Shown: piece after piece, positions 1 to 12,880 of the stretch | Layout of the letters: every line of letters starts with the position of its first letter | Position numbering within the stretch: the stretch's first letter is position 1 | Assembly: GCA_905182985.1 (NCBI GenBank) | Contig: CAJJDN010000114.1 | Span: forward strand, 302,111-366,110 | Length of the DNA stretch: 64,000 nucleotides | Origin: Paramecium sonneborni | Lineage: Eukaryota; Ciliophora; Oligohymenophorea; Peniculida; Parameciidae | Direction: 5' to 3' | Program-made: the position numbers and the translations under genes | The notes under the pieces: model-generated | Database searches by the model: none | What the model was told of the DNA's origin: nothing | What the model saw: only the letters and a program-made list of their open reading frames with translations

Positions 1-3000
1 CCATAAAAATTTATCTCAATTTTTTATTTTGATCTTCTTTAAGAATTTTTTAATTAAATTTCTCTAAATATTTTAAAATGATTAAGGTATCTTCTATTCC
101 TTTCTTCCAATAAATATCTTTGCTTATCTCTTATGAGATATTTTCTTCCTCTGCTAATTTAGTGATGAATTCTAAAAATTTTGAAGGAGCAATCTCTTTA
201 ATTCCAAGTTTTTAAGCTCTTCCTAATTCAATTGCAGTAAATTGAACCTCTCTTTCTAATTCTGAAGGAGTTATTGCAAACAATTTTAATATGTTAGTTA
301 AGCAAACTAATCTCTTTTTGAATTTTTCTTCTCTTTTATGATCTACAACAATGTTTAATGCTTCATTAATTATATGAAATGCATGTTCAGCAATATGAAC
401 TTTTTCTAAGACTTTTGTACCTACATTAAAAGCTTTTTTAACAAGATTCAACACTTTCTCAGATTTACTTTCTATCATAGAATTTGTATTAACTTCAAAT
501 AAATTTGTAGATATCTCAGACATTGCATTTAAATAATAAAATAAATGCCAAAACAATGACCTGAAATAAATTAATTAATGTTTGTTTTCTGGATTTTTTA
601 ATTAGTTCATTTATTATGATATTTAAAATGAATCTTATTATACTAATTTATTTATAACTTAATCTTATGATTATAATTTTATTTAAAGCTCTTTTAATTA
701 ATTTTAAACTAATTAAAAATAACTAAGAATGCTTTATTATTAATCAGCCTACTATTCTGAATTTATTGGTTAAAGAGAATAAGATACAGACCTTTCAATA
801 CATGTAACTTTTTCTAAATACTCTTTTATTTAATCATTATCTGAAGTTTAATTAGGTAATTATGATATTTATTTTTTAACTTATTAAATTTATATTTCAA
901 TTTAGTTGATTAGTTTGAGTTTACTGTTTATAAAGTTTAAATTTTATTTGGATAAATTTAATTCATTCTTTCTTTTAGTTGAAATATTTTCTATTTAAAA
1001 TTAGGCTTATTTATAATAAGAATGAGCTTTTTCAACTTATTGATCTGAATAATAATGATCTCCAATATTAGCTAAAAATAAAGGATTTTCTGGGCATAAT
1101 TTTATAGCAATTAAACAATCTTAGAGAGCTTCATTTTTTTTGCCCAAACCTTTGAGTAAAAGGCCTAAATTTAATAAATAAATCAACCTCTATTATGATA
1201 AGCTAGACTATAGTTTGGATTTAATTCAATACATTTATTATAATCTTGAAGGGATAAATCTGTTAATTATTATTTATTGTAACAGACAGCTAAAATTTAA
1301 TTAAATTTTACCTCTATTATAATATAAAAATTCTGATTGAGGACTTAATTCTATTGCTTTATTATAATCTTATAAGGCTGCTTCCATCTAATTCATCTCA
1401 GTCAGTAATTTTGCTATTTTAAATAAATTTATTAACCTCTTGTAATGTAACCATCTGAATTCTAAGGATTCAACTCAATTACTTTTGCTAAGTCTTAGAG
1501 AGCTTATTCATGGTTTTTCATTTATCTATAAGCAATGCCTAAACTTGATTTAAATGAATGTTACTTCTTTTAGTTAATATATCAGAACTATTTGGATTCA
1601 ACAATAAAGCCTTGTTATATTCAATAATAGCTAAATCTGGCTAATTCATTTCTTTCAATATTAAACCTACATAATGAGTGATATATTACCTTTAGCAATG
1701 TAAGGAAGTGCACATTATGGATTTATTTCTATTGATTTGTTACAATCATCAAGAGCCTATTCATATTGGTCATTTGATCTATAGAACAAAGCTAATCATT
1801 TATAGAATAATTAACACCTCTTTTATAATAAGCCAAATAGTGAGGATTGATTTCAATAGCTTTATTGTAATCCTTTAAAGCATTTTAGAAGTCTTTATTA
1901 AATTCTGCAAAAATATTGGCTAGAAATATAATAATAAAATACCTCTCTAAAAATAATAATCAATTTCCTTAGGATTAATCTCAATTAATATGTTATAATC
2001 TTGTAATGCTTAAGCATATTATTATTTTTAATAATATAATTTTGCTTACTATAATGTCAATCATTTACCACGTTAGATTAGAATGTTGCATTATTTTGGT
2101 TATATTTCTAAAGATTTAGTATAATCTTCTATTGCTTTGTCTACTAAATTCATTTCTTAGTATATAGATCCTCTTGAAGAATAGGTTATAGCACTTGTAG
2201 GATTTAGTTATATTGCTTTTTGAAAATCAACAAGTGCTTTTTCTTTTTCATTCATTTTGTTCCATAAGATTCCTAATTATTTTGAAGAATAATACCTCTA
2301 TTATGATAAGCTTAAAAATAATTTTAATTCAATTCTTAACATTAATTATAATCTTTCATAGCTAATTCATATTAATTTAAAGATTTTAATAAATTGCCTA
2401 TTTTTTATAATTTAAAATACCTCTACTATTATATGCATCAATATAGTTAGGATCAATCTCAATAGCTTTATTAAAGTCATTCATTGCTTAATCATTTAAA
2501 TTCATATCACTTAATATTTATCCTTTAATTAATATGAACTAAAACCTCTAGTATAATAAAGATATGGAATTTTAGGGTTAATTTCAATTGATTTGTTACA
2601 ATCTAAAAATGCCAAATCCTTTTTTTAATATTTCTAATACAATAAAGCTATAGAATAAAAATGATTATTTTACAACGATTGAAATATGCACTCCAACAAT
2701 TTGGATTTAATTCGGTTATTTTATTATAATCTTATAGAGCTAGATCAAATTAATTTTGATCTTTGTATAAGTTTCCTGTAATAATTTTGAATTCCAATAC
2801 CTCTATTTAAATAAGAATCTAGATGATTAGGGTTTAACTCTAAGGATTTATGAAAGTCTTATAATGCTCTTTCATTTTCTTTTTATTATTTGAGGAGAAT
2901 AGCTACAAAAATATTAAGAAATCAATACCTCGATTATAATATGCAAGATGATTATTTGGGTTAAGTTCAATAGTTTTTTAATAGTCATTTAAAGCAAATT

Positions 3001-4629
3001 CAATTTAGTTATTCAATATATAAAGATTGGCTGAAATTAGATTATTATGATTATTTACCTCTCTTTGTGTATGCTTATTCATCCTATGAATTAAATTAGA
3101 TATATAAACTATAATTATTAATAGCAAGTTCATTTTGTTTTAAATCTTCAAAAAGAATAGCTTATATATTGAAATATTTCATTACCTTTATTCCAGTAAG
3201 TTTTTGTGTTATTTGGATTCATTTTTAAAATTATGTCATAATCTTTCAATGCCAAATCCTTTTAACCTATTTATTTATATGCAAGTGCTATGTTACTAAA
3301 TAATTCTTTACCTCGTTTGTTGTAATATTCAATTTCTTTGGGATTTATTTCAATAGCTTTTGTATAATCTAGAATGGCTTATTCAATCTATCCAAGTTAT
3401 TTTAACAAATTAGCTTTATATAAATATATTAAATTTACCTCTATTAATATAAATAGTAGCATCTTTAGTATCTAATTCTAAAGCTTTTGTATAATCATTA
3501 AGAGCTTTTTCATTTTCATTAATCTCCTTATATAGAATAGCTTAAAATAATCATTCAAATTTACCTCTCATTTTATATGACTTTATAAATTTTGGATTAA
3601 TCTACACAGCCATATTATAGTCCTCAAGAGCTTTTTCTTTTTGATTCAATAATTTTAATAAATTTCCTTTAAATAATTACATTTATAACCTCTATTAACA
3701 TAATAATTTGGAGCTTTTGGATTTAATTCGATAGCCTAATTATAATCTTATAATGCTTCATCCTACTTTTCCATTTCTTTTAGCAATATGCCTACCATAA
3801 ATATAATTTTAAACCTCTATACTCATAAAATTAAGCTTTTTTAGGATCTAATTCAATTGCTTTATTATAGTCTAATAAGGCATCGGAATTTCTTTTCATA
3901 TTTGATAACAGATCACCTCTTTCAAAAAATGCTTCACTAGATGTTGGTCTACTTTCAATTGCCCTATTTAATTCTTATAAAGCTTCTTCATCTTTTTTTA
4001 AAGTTTTAAGAATTAAACCTTAATTATCATCCATATCATTACCTCTATTATAAAGTGCTGGATAATTTTAATTGTCTAATTCTAAAGTTTTCTAAAAAAT
4101 AACTAGAGCTTCTTAATAATTTTTTTATTCTTTTAATATTAATCCTATTAGAACTTAAAAACTATTTTTACCTTTTAAATTCTAATATTTTGTTTGCTTT
4201 GGATCTAATTTAATACAAATTTCTGTATCATCCATAGCTAAATTATAAGTTTTATTTTTTTTATATATACAACCTAATATTGTAAATCAGAATACTTCTG
4301 TTAAAATAAGCATCTGATAGTTCAGAGTTCAATTGAATAGCTTTATTCAATTATTCTAATGCCTAATCTGAATTTCCTTATTTTATTAATAGAAAACCTT
4401 TATACAAGTGAATTTCATTTGTTACCTTTCAAATTAAATGCCTCTGAATAATTTGTATTATAATTTAGAGCTTCATTTATTTTAATTAAAGCATCATCAA
4501 ATTGTTGATTCTATTTTAATTCCTTAACATAAATTGTTTAATTACTTCGGCTTTTACATAATAATCATTAGCTTTTTACAACAATTCAAGTTACAACTTC
4601 TCATTCTCTGAGTTATTTTCTTGATTCAT
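1..4629 (-). CDS. TPR-repeat protein with one short intron per repeat (3' end beyond window)
   Basis: Tetratricopeptide-repeat scaffold protein; partner unknown. From the ATG at 4629 (MNQENNSENEKL), about 25 TPR units of roughly 34-40 residues follow, with recurring motifs such as YYNRG, NPNY-like turns and DYNKAI-like helices. Nearly every unit is cut by a 20-28 nt GT..AG intron at the same place, just after the Gly of the YNRG motif; examples are 4523-4545 and 4398-4425. A few units (near 2170 and 3910) have no intron. After the last intron (about 1160-1180) a Gln-rich coiled coil (about 1050-600) runs in the same frame into a C-terminal helical domain (LFWHLFYYLNAMSEIS and onward, 556-1). 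The frame is open at base 1, so the stop lies outside. The stretch 1-556 should not be called as a separate gene: no TGA separates it from the TPR part. Seen: repeats, introns, frame. Inferred: scaffold role. Confidence 0.85.
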
Positions 4630-5572
4630 TAATTTGATTTTTTAATATCATTTATTTTTCTTTTAATCCATATTTATAAACTCCATATTTTGGCTAATTC
4701 TAATTAATTTCATTTTTACCATTTTTGTTAATTCAATATTCAAATTTATTAGGTTTTGTGGAATGTAAAAATATTCTGCAAAAACATTTTACCCTTTATA
4801 AATTAAATATCAGATTTTTTTACTTTTTTCAAAAGAAAATGGAAGAAATTTAAATTTAAACATTTAACTATCATTCTACATTTTTATTCTCCAATTAATC
4901 TCTGAATTATAAGTTCATATTTTATTTATAATCAATAAATTCTAATATAATAATATAAGCATACTAATTTGAAAATAAACAAAATTTATTAATAAATAAT
5001 AAGGAGCAAGTATATTTATTTGATCTAAAATTTCAATAAACTAAATTAGATGTTTTTCTAGCAATTTTGAATTAATATTTCAATCTCCATTTATTTCTTT
5101 TAATCAACAATCCTAAAATTAATAACTAAGAAAATTAATAAAAATTACAATTACAAAGAGTTTATAAATTTATTATTCTTCTTTAGGGCTATAAGTACTT
5201 CTATTCCTTTTAAATATTTATGAATATTTTTCTAGATGATTTTTTTTCTTAAAAAGCAATTAAGTTAAAAATAGTATTATATATATGACAATACTTATAA
5301 TAATAATCAAAAATTTATAATACATAAAAATAAAAAAAGGCCAAATCACTTTCAAAGAAATAATATGAAAATTGATATAATTATTGAGATTCTTCAAAAA
5401 ATTCATTTAAGATTGATCTTTATTATGATAAGAAATACCCATTAATCATATAATCTTCAGAATACTACATTTAATTAGATAAAATAAGGATCTTTGAGAT
5501 GTTGAGATAACATTTTCAAACAGAATTAAAATAAATTAATTTAATTAAAATTTATCATTAATTTAGTTCTTG
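4630..5572. other. Divergent intergenic region with one weak plus-strand ORF
   Basis: This lies between the divergent TPR gene (-) and kinase gene (+) and should contain both promoters. A plus-strand frame is open under the ciliate code from about 4637, with its first ATG at 4839 and TGA at 5286-5288 (149 codons from the ATG). Its product would be rich in Phe, Leu, Tyr and Ile, and the plus strand is T-rich here, unlike the A-rich coding strands of neighbouring genes. I see no recognisable domain. With only one stop codon, long chance frames are common, so I do not call it a gene. Confidence 0.35.
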
Positions 5573-8260
5573 ATGATTTAAGAAGCAAAAACAATCTCAT
5601 CTTCTTCATCTTAAGAAACAAAAGGTTATTTTGAGATGATAGAAAACTAAACAAGAATTTTTTCTTTTGAACAAAGATTGATTTTAAAATTGATTTCTGA
5701 AAATTCAAATATTTTTATAATGGCTGAAGAAGTTCCTTACAATATATCATAAATTATGAACAAGAGCTATTTAATAGATAATCATCCAATTATTGGATCT
5801 GGAAGTTTTGGAATTGTATGTATGTGTAAACATCTAATTTCACAATTATATTGCGCAGTAAAAGTTCATTAAAGATGTTAATCTGAAGACATTCTATAAT
5901 AAGTGAATGAATATAAAATTTAGTGTATATTAAACAAGAAATTTCCTTAAAGCTTTTTATTATTAATAGATCGAGTTTACATAATTTAAGAATCCCTTAA
6001 TTATTTTACTACATTTGCTGGTATGGAAATGGGAATTACAACTTTATCTGAATATGTGGCTAAAGTTAATATTGAATATTAGGAATTTTTAAGTATATAT
6101 CATTCAATCTTACAATAAATATTGGAAATGCATTCTCTAAGAATTGCTCACAGAGATATTAAACCAGCAAATATAATTTATACATTAAAAGGTTGGATAC
6201 TTAGTGATTTTGGTTGTTCTTTATAGTATAAATATTAAAAAGGAAAGTATTTAATTTCAGGAACTAAATAATATTTGCCTAAAAATTTAAGAGAATTATT
6301 AAAAACTAATTTTTCATAAATATAATGTGATTAGAATCTTTTTAATAATGATATATACTCATTCTTGATCACTATGTTATAGATTTATAAGAAAAGTCAC
6401 TCAATTTTACAGTTATAAAAGATGTTAGATGATGATTGCCTTTTAAAAGACTTACCTATAGAATTTTAAATTTATGGTAAAAGTTACAATTATATTAAAT
6501 TAAATGTGCTAGTCGGATTAAATAAAATCCCTATATTACCAAGTTATTTATAAGAAAAATAAGCATAAATGTATTCAATCTTCGAAGATAAATTTTAGAA
6601 CGAAGACTACTTAATGGAATTAATGATCAAATAAAAAAAAATACTGAAGTTTTCTGAAGAAACTATTTGGAACACATATGGTTTAAATAAATATTCAGAT
6701 TTTAATAATTATGTTCTATAGAGTATCTATAATACCTCAAATGTCGATCATATTATATAAAAATATAATGTATTGCTACTTAATGAATTTCAATTATTAG
6801 ATGATAAATCTCTATTAGAAATTAACTCATCAACAAAAGCATGGTAATATAATCTTATTTAGAATTATTATTTTCGACTAGGAAATTTTGAAAAATAATA
6901 TTAAGCTTGCCTAGAAATGCAAAAGTATTCCGACGATGCTTAAATATAATACAAACTATTTGAAATTGAATGTTTAATAGAATAAGATTAATAACAAAAG
7001 GCTCTTTTAATTTTAGAAGAGTTAGATAATTAGTAATATTTACTTGATGATGTATCATATGTAAAATTAGAATTATTAAGAACTTATTTAGAAAAAAATT
7101 GTCTTGAAACAGTAAACGAACTTTCAAAACACTTAATGAAAGTTTAAACATTTTTTTAAAGCAGTATTCTTATTTAAAGACTTTCCTTTAATTTTTCTTG
7201 GATTATTTTATAATACAATACTCTTGATAATATGATAACAATGGATAATTTAAGTATTCCTTACTAATTTTTCCTTGAATAAAATTTTAAAATATTTGGA
7301 ATATAGGCAAACACTCCTAAAGAAATAATAAAACAATTAGAATAAAGAGGAGCAGATAAGTATGGGATTAAGATAATACTTTTTATTTTAGCTTCTAGTA
7401 CTAATTTTGGTTTTCAATAAAATGATAAAATTATTATAGATGATCTTTTTGAAATAATTATTGAATATTATGAAAAATTTCAATTTTAGGATGTTTGGGA
7501 AATTTATTATTATTATTCAATTTATAGTTCAAAGAAAAACTAATACAATAAGGCTTTATCGTTAGTTATTAAAGCTATGAAAATAGTAGATTATAGCAAT
7601 AATCTATATGTTTTATAAATATTGTTTTAATAAATTCATTGTCTGATTTGTCTTGGCTAATCTTAAGAATATTAATAAAATTTACTACAAATATTAATTA
7701 TAATTAAATAAATAAAATGTAAATAATCTCGATTAAATTTAATAAAAAGGATTGTGAGAGTAAATTATTTGGCTTTTACAAAGAATAAATTTACAAGCCA
7801 AATTTTTAATATGATGAAGGAATGCTTAAATTAGGAATCATTTACAGAAATTTTGCACATTTTATATAAATTAGAATGGGAAACAGTTTTAATGAGTCAA
7901 CAGCCATTAAAACTTTTAAAATTATTTAATAATAAAATGTTATCAATTTGTGAATATACAGATAATAATGATTAAGATATTTTAAAGTGTATTTAAAATA
8001 TTGTAGTAATTTCAAGATAAAAAGTCAATGTTGATTAAAAAAAGGAGAATGTAGATATTGCAGTCAATTTTTCAGCCAGACTAATACAAAATATTCTAAT
8101 TTTTGAAGACTTGTTTAAATTTAATTAAACTGAAACATTAAATATTTAAAATGAATCATTGAAATATTTATATTTAAACAATTATTTTGAAAATAAGGAT
8201 AAATCCAAAGAAGCATATAATATAATTTAAGAATATGATTATTATAATAATTATAAATGA
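5573..8260 (+). CDS. Protein kinase with long C-terminal helical region
   Basis: Serine/threonine-type protein kinase of about 895 residues with no intron needed. The ATG at 5573 is in frame with a second ATG at 5720 (MAEEVPYNI); the upstream one is chosen because the added Ser- and Gln-rich 49 residues read naturally, but 5720 is possible. Kinase motifs in order: Gly-rich loop GSGSFG (about residue 76), Lys of YCAVKV (about 100), HRDIKPAN catalytic loop (about 195), DFG (about 210). The APE segment is poorly conserved (SGTKQYLPKNL). After about residue 310 comes some 580 residues of Leu/Ile/Gln-rich predicted helix with no recognised family, including EELDNQQYLL-type motifs that look TPR-like or HEAT-like. 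Stop is TGA 8258-8260. Substrate and pathway are unknown. The key catalytic residues are present, so activity is plausible. Confidence 0.82.
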
Positions 8261-8330
8261 TATTATTGAGTTATTATATTTTTAATTGTTAGATAAATTA
8301 TTACTTAATTGGATGAAAGATGATTTTAGG

Positions 8331-9434
8331 TGAAATAAAAATAGTGTCTATTAAAATATATTTTGGTTAAAACCTATAAAACTAATTGAGATGTTATTCT
8401 ATTAATTTCAAAAAAAATTATAATATAATGTTAAAATTTGTAAGGTAGAATATTTTTTTAAATAAGTCTATGATTTAATTAAAATATAGATTATATATAT
8501 ATGTTTATGAAAAATTTTTTTTTCACAATGTGGCTTAATTTTATAGCACTTTCAAATGTGTTAATTGAAATGAATGAATAGAGATGTCCTTGTGAGGCGT
8601 ATAATAATAATATTTCAGATTGTATTTATTATGGTCATTATTATAAATGTGGGTGGAATGAGAAAGAAAAGAAATGTGTAGAGTTTTGTGAATCTATAGA
8701 TGAAAATAATTGCAATCTAATGAATTCATATAGATAATGTAAGTGGAATGGAAAATCGTGTGTTAAATACAATTACACTTGCCCAGAATATGATGAAGAA
8801 CCAAGAATAAATTGTTTGGATTATTTAGATTGTTATGAAAATGCTGAAGGTAAATGCAAAACTTTTACATCTTGTGGAGATTTAAGTCTAACGATTTGTA
8901 ACTAATGGGAGAGCTGCATTTTAAGTGATGATTAATCGTCTTGTGTCAATGTTAAATGTGATGCTATCATGGATAAGGATTCGTGCTATGGTAAAAGCAA
9001 TTATTTAGGGAAGGAAAGATGTGTTTGGTCAACAAGTGAAAAATGTGAAATATTTCCAGATTTTGAGAACTGTGAAGAATTATCGTTCAATGAAAATTAT
9101 TGTAAGTAATCTAATTGCTAATGGAAAGATGGAATCTGTTAACGTTGGAGATGTGAATAGGGTTTAAGGGAATATAATTGTGGCATAAACTTCTTTAAAA
9201 AAGATTATCTTATTGTTTGTGCTTGGGATTAGAGAACTAAATCTTGTATAGAACCTAAAGATATATCTGAAATTTCTAATAATTTTTGTGGGCAATATAC
9301 TTACTTTACATATTTTTTGAATGAGGATAATAAATGTGAAAAATGTATCAATTATAAACCCATTACAAATAATAGTGAAAATTCAAATAATACTAATAAC
9401 AATAATTCATCAAATAATTAAACTTCAATTGATA
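8331..9434 (+). repeat. Copy 1 of a 1104-bp exact direct repeat ending at N
   Basis: Bases 8331-9434 recur at 9436-10539 with a constant offset of 1105. All segments I compared match, including homopolymer runs and the intergenic leader. The junction is a single ambiguous base, n, at 9435, and copy 1 stops in mid-gene. This is what two contigs with an unmerged overlapping end look like, so the true locus probably has one copy. Confidence 0.9.
8501..9434 (+). CDS. Cys-rich surface protein, truncated copy (probable assembly duplicate)
   Basis: Same reading frame as the complete gene at 9606-10724: ATG TTT ATG start, signal peptide, then Cys-rich body. It is cut at 9434 within the Asn/Ser-rich stalk, directly before the N at 9435. 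It has no stop codon and no C-terminal hydrophobic tail. It probably represents the same gene as the complete copy, seen twice because contig ends were not merged. Confidence 0.75.
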
Positions 9435-9435
9435 N

Positions 9436-10539
9436 TGAAATAAAAATAGTGTCTATTAAAATATATTTTGGTTAAAACCTATAAAACTAATTGAGATGTT
9501 ATTCTATTAATTTCAAAAAAAATTATAATATAATGTTAAAATTTGTAAGGTAGAATATTTTTTTAAATAAGTCTATGATTTAATTAAAATATAGATTATA
9601 TATATATGTTTATGAAAAATTTTTTTTTCACAATGTGGCTTAATTTTATAGCACTTTCAAATGTGTTAATTGAAATGAATGAATAGAGATGTCCTTGTGA
9701 GGCGTATAATAATAATATTTCAGATTGTATTTATTATGGTCATTATTATAAATGTGGGTGGAATGAGAAAGAAAAGAAATGTGTAGAGTTTTGTGAATCT
9801 ATAGATGAAAATAATTGCAATCTAATGAATTCATATAGATAATGTAAGTGGAATGGAAAATCGTGTGTTAAATACAATTACACTTGCCCAGAATATGATG
9901 AAGAACCAAGAATAAATTGTTTGGATTATTTAGATTGTTATGAAAATGCTGAAGGTAAATGCAAAACTTTTACATCTTGTGGAGATTTAAGTCTAACGAT
10001 TTGTAACTAATGGGAGAGCTGCATTTTAAGTGATGATTAATCGTCTTGTGTCAATGTTAAATGTGATGCTATCATGGATAAGGATTCGTGCTATGGTAAA
10101 AGCAATTATTTAGGGAAGGAAAGATGTGTTTGGTCAACAAGTGAAAAATGTGAAATATTTCCAGATTTTGAGAACTGTGAAGAATTATCGTTCAATGAAA
10201 ATTATTGTAAGTAATCTAATTGCTAATGGAAAGATGGAATCTGTTAACGTTGGAGATGTGAATAGGGTTTAAGGGAATATAATTGTGGCATAAACTTCTT
10301 TAAAAAAGATTATCTTATTGTTTGTGCTTGGGATTAGAGAACTAAATCTTGTATAGAACCTAAAGATATATCTGAAATTTCTAATAATTTTTGTGGGCAA
10401 TATACTTACTTTACATATTTTTTGAATGAGGATAATAAATGTGAAAAATGTATCAATTATAAACCCATTACAAATAATAGTGAAAATTCAAATAATACTA
10501 ATAACAATAATTCATCAAATAATTAAACTTCAATTGATA
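9436..10539 (+). repeat. Copy 2 of the 1104-bp exact direct repeat
   Basis: Second copy of 8331-9434, beginning right after the N at 9435. Unlike copy 1 it continues past the repeat end (10539) into the gene's 3' end, as expected if the downstream contig starts inside the overlap. Confidence 0.9.
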
Positions 10540-10724
10540 ATAATTCAACTAATTCTTAAAATAATACAACTAATTCTTAAAATAATACAACTAATCCTAC
10601 AAGTAATTCATCAACTCTTACAAATAATACTTCTACCTAAGATTCAAAGAACTAGTAGACTGGAAAATCAAAGTTTTAATTTATCCTGCAGATTTTAATG
10701 ATTATGATTTTGTTCATTTATTGA
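9606..10724 (+). CDS. Cysteine-rich, probably GPI-anchored surface protein
   Basis: 372-residue secreted or surface protein. The ATG at 9606 starts a hydrophobic leader (MKNFFFTMWLNFIALSNVL from residue 3), a likely signal peptide. The body carries repeated Cys motifs of the C-x-W-x(4-6)-C type (CGWNEKEKKC, CKWNGKSC, CQWKDGIC), as known in Paramecium surface-antigen-like proteins. A low-complexity Asn/Ser/Thr stalk follows, with an 18-bp unit encoding TTNSQN repeated near 10540-10590. The protein ends in a short basic-then-hydrophobic tail (GKSKFQFILQILMIMILFIY) before TGA 10722-10724, typical of a GPI-anchor signal. No intron is needed. The specific function is unknown; a classical immobilization antigen would be several times longer, so this is at most a short relative. 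Confidence 0.8.
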
Positions 10725-11467
10725 ATTATAATTTAAAGATTGATAAAAATTATTAAATTTAGTTGTTAATTCTTTGTTAAAAAGAACAAGATGTTATATT
10801 TAAAAATTAAATTAATTATAACAATTTTTTGAAATAATTTAGGTTATGCAACTTATTCAAACTTATTAATTTTTTAACTTTTAGTAAATCTAAATATGCA
10901 TTTCGTCAATGTTCATAAGGGTTAATTCTAAGAAGTTGGGCTTTAAGTTTTTTCTATGAATCATTAAAATATATTTCTTTTACCTCCAAATACAAGTGGT
11001 ATTTTTTTAAAATAATTTAGAGATTCTATATAAATCTAAGGGGTCTGATTTCAACAATAAAATTTTGAAAGGTGCATAGAATATTTTAGTAATTCATTAA
11101 GAATTAATAAATCTAAATGGTCTCCTCTAAATATCTTTAGACAGTCAATTAGATTTTAAAATTATCTAATTATTTTAAATAATATTCTAAATTCAATATC
11201 TATCTGTAAAACTGCACTTATTTATTTTTTAAAAGATTTTACTGTCTGTATAAGCATTATTTAATATTTATATAATATTTGTTTTTCATGGTTAGAATTC
11301 TAGAAATATTAATTAAAACAAGCAAAAATAAATCAAATTTCTTATTTACTCAACTATTGAAAGATTCAAAATTCTATAGTATTAAATTTTTTAATTCTAA
11401 ATAATAATAATAATAAAACTAAATATAAAAATATATTTATAACAAAACACAGGTTCGAAAAATACAT
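10725..11467. other. Convergent intergenic stretch, no gene recognised
   Basis: This AT-rich stretch lies between the 3' ends of the surface-protein gene (+) and the MORN gene (-). I see no open frame with protein-like composition and no RNA gene. It should contain two 3' UTRs and transcription ends. Confidence 0.5.
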
Positions 11468-12773
11468 TCAATGAAATAAAGAATCATCACCTACAGATGA
11501 GTTTGTTAATTGCTTTTCCCAAACAACAAAGTTACCATTTTACCATTTACCTTACTTTTCCATTTTATTTTTGCCTATATATGTACCATTTCCATGTCTT
11601 TTACCATTTTTCCATTATCCTTTATATATCTAAAAATAATATTATGAATATTTACTCTTCCATCACTATAATAAAAAGTACCATAGCCATCTCTTTAATC
11701 ATTAAGAAACTCTCCAAAATATTTAGCACCATCATTCCAATAGAATTCCTTTATTTAAATTTAAATATATTACTCCCTATCCATGCATTTTATTTTATTT
11801 CCAATATCCTATATATTTAGTGCCATCAGAGGATTTATATATTCCATAACCATTAAAACAATTATCTGCAAACTCTCCAATATATTGAGATCCATTTGCA
11901 ACTGTATAAACACCTTAACCAAATTTGATGCCGTCAACATAATTTCCTTCAAAATTAGCTCCATCTGGCCAATGTTCTTTTCCTTAACCATTTTATTTAT
12001 CATTAAACCATTCACCTATATAATATCCACCATTTGAAGTAGTTAACTTACCCTAAAGAAATAATGGAAATAATTACATAACCGTGAGCTTTATCATCTT
12101 TCCAATCTCCTTCATAAACATCTCCTTCTACATGTATCAATCTTCCCCTTCCATTTTATTTATTATTCTTCCAATAACCTTCATAATATGACCCATCTGA
12201 CCAGTACTATATTCCTTTACCCCACTTTTCACTAAAATAGCCAAGGGTTATACTTATCCTTCCATTAACCTATATAAATATGATCGTATTCATCTTGCAT
12301 AGGTCCTTTCATTATTAAATCTGGTTCCTATTCGTAAACATCATAAATAAAGTCGGGTAGGCCTTTTCTTAACTAAAAAAGAAATCAAATTTAAAGAATA
12401 ACTATACTGATTTTGTTAAATTATCAAGACTTTCTGGTATCTTCTCTATTGATTTTACATTTTATAGTATGTTTGTTTCTTTTGAAATAGAGTTTAACTT
12501 TTTTAGATCACCTAATTAAATTTCTTATCTGCTTTATTTGTTTGATTAGGTATATTCATATGTAGCTGTTATTGCAACACTACTATATTTATGATTCTTA
12601 TGTTTTTTTCTAATCAAATATCCTCGAACAAAACCTTAAGACAATAATTAATTAACATTACTTTAAATTTTGATTGCAGCTTTGTTTGCTTATTCTGCTT
12701 CCATTTAATCTTTAGTAACTATTTATAATTAGTGACACTCCAATATTGTAGATTATCCACAGCAATTTCCCAT
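11468..12773 (-). CDS. MORN-repeat protein with IQ motif and N-terminal acylation signal
   Basis: 381-residue predicted membrane-associated protein. The ATG at 12773 gives MGNCCGQS: Gly2 fits N-myristoylation and Cys4/Cys5 fit palmitoylation. Near residue 35-50 is an IQ motif ([16 protein letters not shown]), a calmodulin-binding signature, joined across a 27-nt intron. From about residue 120 there are about nine MORN repeats ([42 protein letters not shown]), which in other proteins bind lipids or act as membrane scaffolds. Six introns of 22-35 nt are needed; with them removed, 1146 coding bases remain and no in-frame TGA occurs before the stop at 11468-11470. The 3' end of the giant ubiquitin-system gene lies 107 bp upstream. 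A role at the cell cortex, responding to Ca2+/calmodulin, is inference. Confidence 0.85.
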
Positions 12774-12880
12774 TAATTATGTTTTTAATATTTCAAAGTA
12801 AATAAACAAATAATTGTAACTAGTCATATAAGCTTAAAACACATATATATATTTTGATAATTTAAACATATAATAGACAT

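Noticed and set aside
212..556. Stand-alone 114-residue protein gene on the minus strand
   Set aside because: In the ciliate code its frame continues without TGA from the upstream TPR protein and past its apparent end; it is the C-terminal domain of that gene.
4839..5288. Hypothetical 149-residue protein
   Set aside because: Open frame, but T-rich strand composition, Phe/Leu/Tyr-rich product and no domain; chance frames of this length are expected with one stop codon.
11497..12037. Plus-strand hydrophobic ORFs
   Set aside because: They are antisense to the MORN gene, whose spliced minus-strand frame closes exactly and contains the repeats.
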